DNA from: CAILLO01 sp964579735
GTDB taxonomy: Bacteria; Bacillota; Clostridia; Saccharofermentanales; UBA5734
Assembly (NCBI GenBank): GCA_964579735.1
Contig: CAZOHH010000111.1
Coordinates: 1 to 5,695 of the forward strand
Length of the DNA: 5,695 nt
Reading direction: 5' to 3'
The position numbers and the translations under genes were made by a program. Shown here piece after piece: positions 4,728 through 5,695 of this stretch. Under the pieces are notes generated by a model. The model ran no database searches, had not been told where the DNA came from, and saw only the letters and a list, made by a program, of their open reading frames with translations. Within the stretch, counting starts at the first letter, position 1, and each line of letters opens with the position of its first letter.

Positions 4728-5695
4728 TTGGACGGAACGGAACGACAGGACGCGGTCGAGGCGGTGCAGCGAATGCAGGACCACATGCTGGCCCACCTGC
4801 ACGACCCGGTCGCGCTGCAGGACCTGGCTCGGGCGGCAAGATATTCGCCCTACCACGCGTCGCGGATATTCACGGAGATCACGGGGAAGACACCCTTCGA
4901 AACCCTCCGAGCGCTGCGGCTCACCGAAGCGGCCCGCCGTCTCCGGGACGAGCCCGTCCGGATCGTCGACGTGGCGTTCGATTTCGTTTTCGCCTCCCAC
5001 GAGGGATTCACGCGGGCCTTCGCCAGGGAGTTCGGATTGACCCCGAAGGAGTACGCGAAGCGCAGACCGCCGCTGAAGTGGTACCTTCCGTACCGAGTGA
5101 CGGACCAGTATCGCTGGCATCGGCAGAGAGGAAACAAGGAGGAGGAATCGACCATGGAGGAATATCGGACCGTGTTCGTGCAGGCGGTGGACCGCCCGGC
5201 AAGGAAAGCACTCGTGAAACGCGGAATCGCGGCATCGGACTACTACGCCTATTGCGAGGAAGTCGGATGCGAAGTCTGGGGGGTTCTGACGAGCGTGAAG
5301 GATGCGCTCCACGAACCATGCGGGATGTGGCTTCCGGAGGCCATGCGGCGTCTCGGGACCTCGGAGTACGTCCAGGGCGTAGAGGTTCCAGCCGATTATT
5401 CCGGCGAGGTTCCGGACGGCTTCGAGCTCATGGACCTGCCTCCTTGCCGGATGCTGGTCTTCCAGGGTCCGCCCTATAAGGACGAGGAGTTCGAGGAGGC
5501 GATCGGTGCCATGTGGAACGTGATGGAGAGATACCAGCCTGCGCTCTACGGCTTCCATTGGGCGGACGAGGACGGGCCGCGGATCCAGCTCGAGCCGCTG
5601 GGATACCGGGGCTACATCGAAGCGCGTCCGGTGCGCGGTCTGAACTGCCACCGGTCGCTGAAAGAGCGTCTTGCCGGATATGAAGGCGGATACCG
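4728..5695 (+). CDS. AraC-family regulator with GyrI-like effector-binding domain (3' partial)
   Basis: From TTG 4728 the frame stays open to the window edge, giving 322 residues. Residues 8-112 are an N-terminal AraC DNA-binding domain. The first helix-turn-helix is near 28-53 (LQDLARAARYSPYHASRIF), followed by TGKTPFETLRALRL (52-65). The second is near 78-103 and ends in SHEGFTRAFAREFGLTP (90-106). The usual Gly of the A-x-x-x-G-F motif is Val at 87. A basic linker (112-142) leads to a GyrI/SOUL-like ligand-binding domain (146 to about 303) with VDRPARKALVKRG (154-166), GTSEYVQGVEVP (210-221) and RIQLEPLGYRGYIE (285-298). The acidic residues E289 and E298 are candidate ligand contacts. Such fusions act as ligand-responsive activators, often of efflux or detoxification genes. 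The ligand is unknown. Little of the protein is likely missing at the edge. Confidence 0.9.
   Translation, partial: MDGTERQDAVEAVQRMQDHMLAHLHDPVALQDLARAARYSPYHASRIFTEITGKTPFETLRALRLTEAARRLRDEPVRIVDVAFDFVFASHEGFTRAFAREFGLTPKEYAKRRPPLKWYLPYRVTDQYRWHRQRGNKEEESTMEEYRTVFVQAVDRPARKALVKRGIAASDYYAYCEEVGCEVWGVLTSVKDALHEPCGMWLPEAMRRLGTSEYVQGVEVPADYSGEVPDGFELMDLPPCRMLVFQGPPYKDEEFEEAIGAMWNVMERYQPALYGFHWADEDGPRIQLEPLGYRGYIEARPVRGLNCHRSLKERLAGYEGGY
5136..5156 (+). promoter_or_regulatory. Internal Shine-Dalgarno and ATG at the AraC/GyrI domain junction
   Basis: AAGGAGGAGG (5136-5145) precedes an in-frame ATG at 5154 with eight bases between. It is the strongest SD-like sequence I see in the window. Starting here would yield the GyrI-like domain alone, from residue 143 (MEEYRTVFVQAVDRP). 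The same bases encode Lys-Glu-Glu-Glu of the linker, so coding constraint may explain part of it. Confidence 0.4.

Noticed and set aside
4721..5479. Plus-strand 252-codon frame overlapping the AraC-family gene
   Set aside because: It is an off-frame reading; the frame starting at TTG 4728 holds all AraC and GyrI motifs and a good SD.
4350..5651. Apparent 433-codon minus-strand frame running through the N-run
   Set aside because: It continues only because N codons are not stops. Left of the gap it is the oxidoreductase end; right of it, it is antisense to the AraC-family gene and shows no family motif.
1..5695. CRISPR arrays, tRNA or rRNA genes, insertion sequences, integrase genes or attachment sites
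   Set aside because: No spaced direct repeats, cloverleaf, transposase-like translation or paired terminal repeats were seen in the readable sequence.

Overview
The window is GC-rich bacterial DNA, probably from a metagenome-assembled or draft genome, because it contains a run of exactly 100 N (4517-4616), the usual placeholder for a scaffold join. No marker here fixes the phylum. Long LTD/CotH surface proteins occur in several phyla of environmental bacteria, and the AraC-GyrI protein resembles, from memory, forms common in Firmicutes and Spirochaetes. Starts are mixed (ATG, GTG and TTG), and Shine-Dalgarno (SD) sequences are clear.

Left block (1-4331, plus strand) is a three-gene operon. 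It begins with the 3' 950 codons of a large modular protein: three lamin-tail (LTD) domains, a chitobiase/hexosaminidase C-terminal-like beta domain, then a CotH-type atypical kinase domain. One base after its stop comes a GTG-started VTC-domain protein, the catalytic fold of polyphosphate polymerases. A 55-bp spacer with a hairpin and a strong SD leads to a DUF4956 multi-pass membrane protein with a soluble C-terminal domain. From memory, CotH, VTC and DUF4956 genes recur together in bacteria without an assigned joint function. I infer a cytoplasmic polyphosphate-type polymerase, a membrane partner and a probably exported kinase working together.

Middle (4332-4616) is the convergent 3' end of a minus-strand gene for a molybdopterin-binding, sulfite-oxidase/YedY-like oxidoreductase, cut by the assembly gap. 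Only its last 54 residues are visible.

Right block (4617-5695, plus strand) holds a leader with a candidate promoter and SD, then a TTG-started AraC-family regulator fused to a GyrI-like effector-binding domain and running off the right edge. An unusually strong SD and ATG sit inside the gene at the domain junction, so the ligand-binding half might also be made alone. Because of the gap, this block need not be adjacent to the left block in the real genome.
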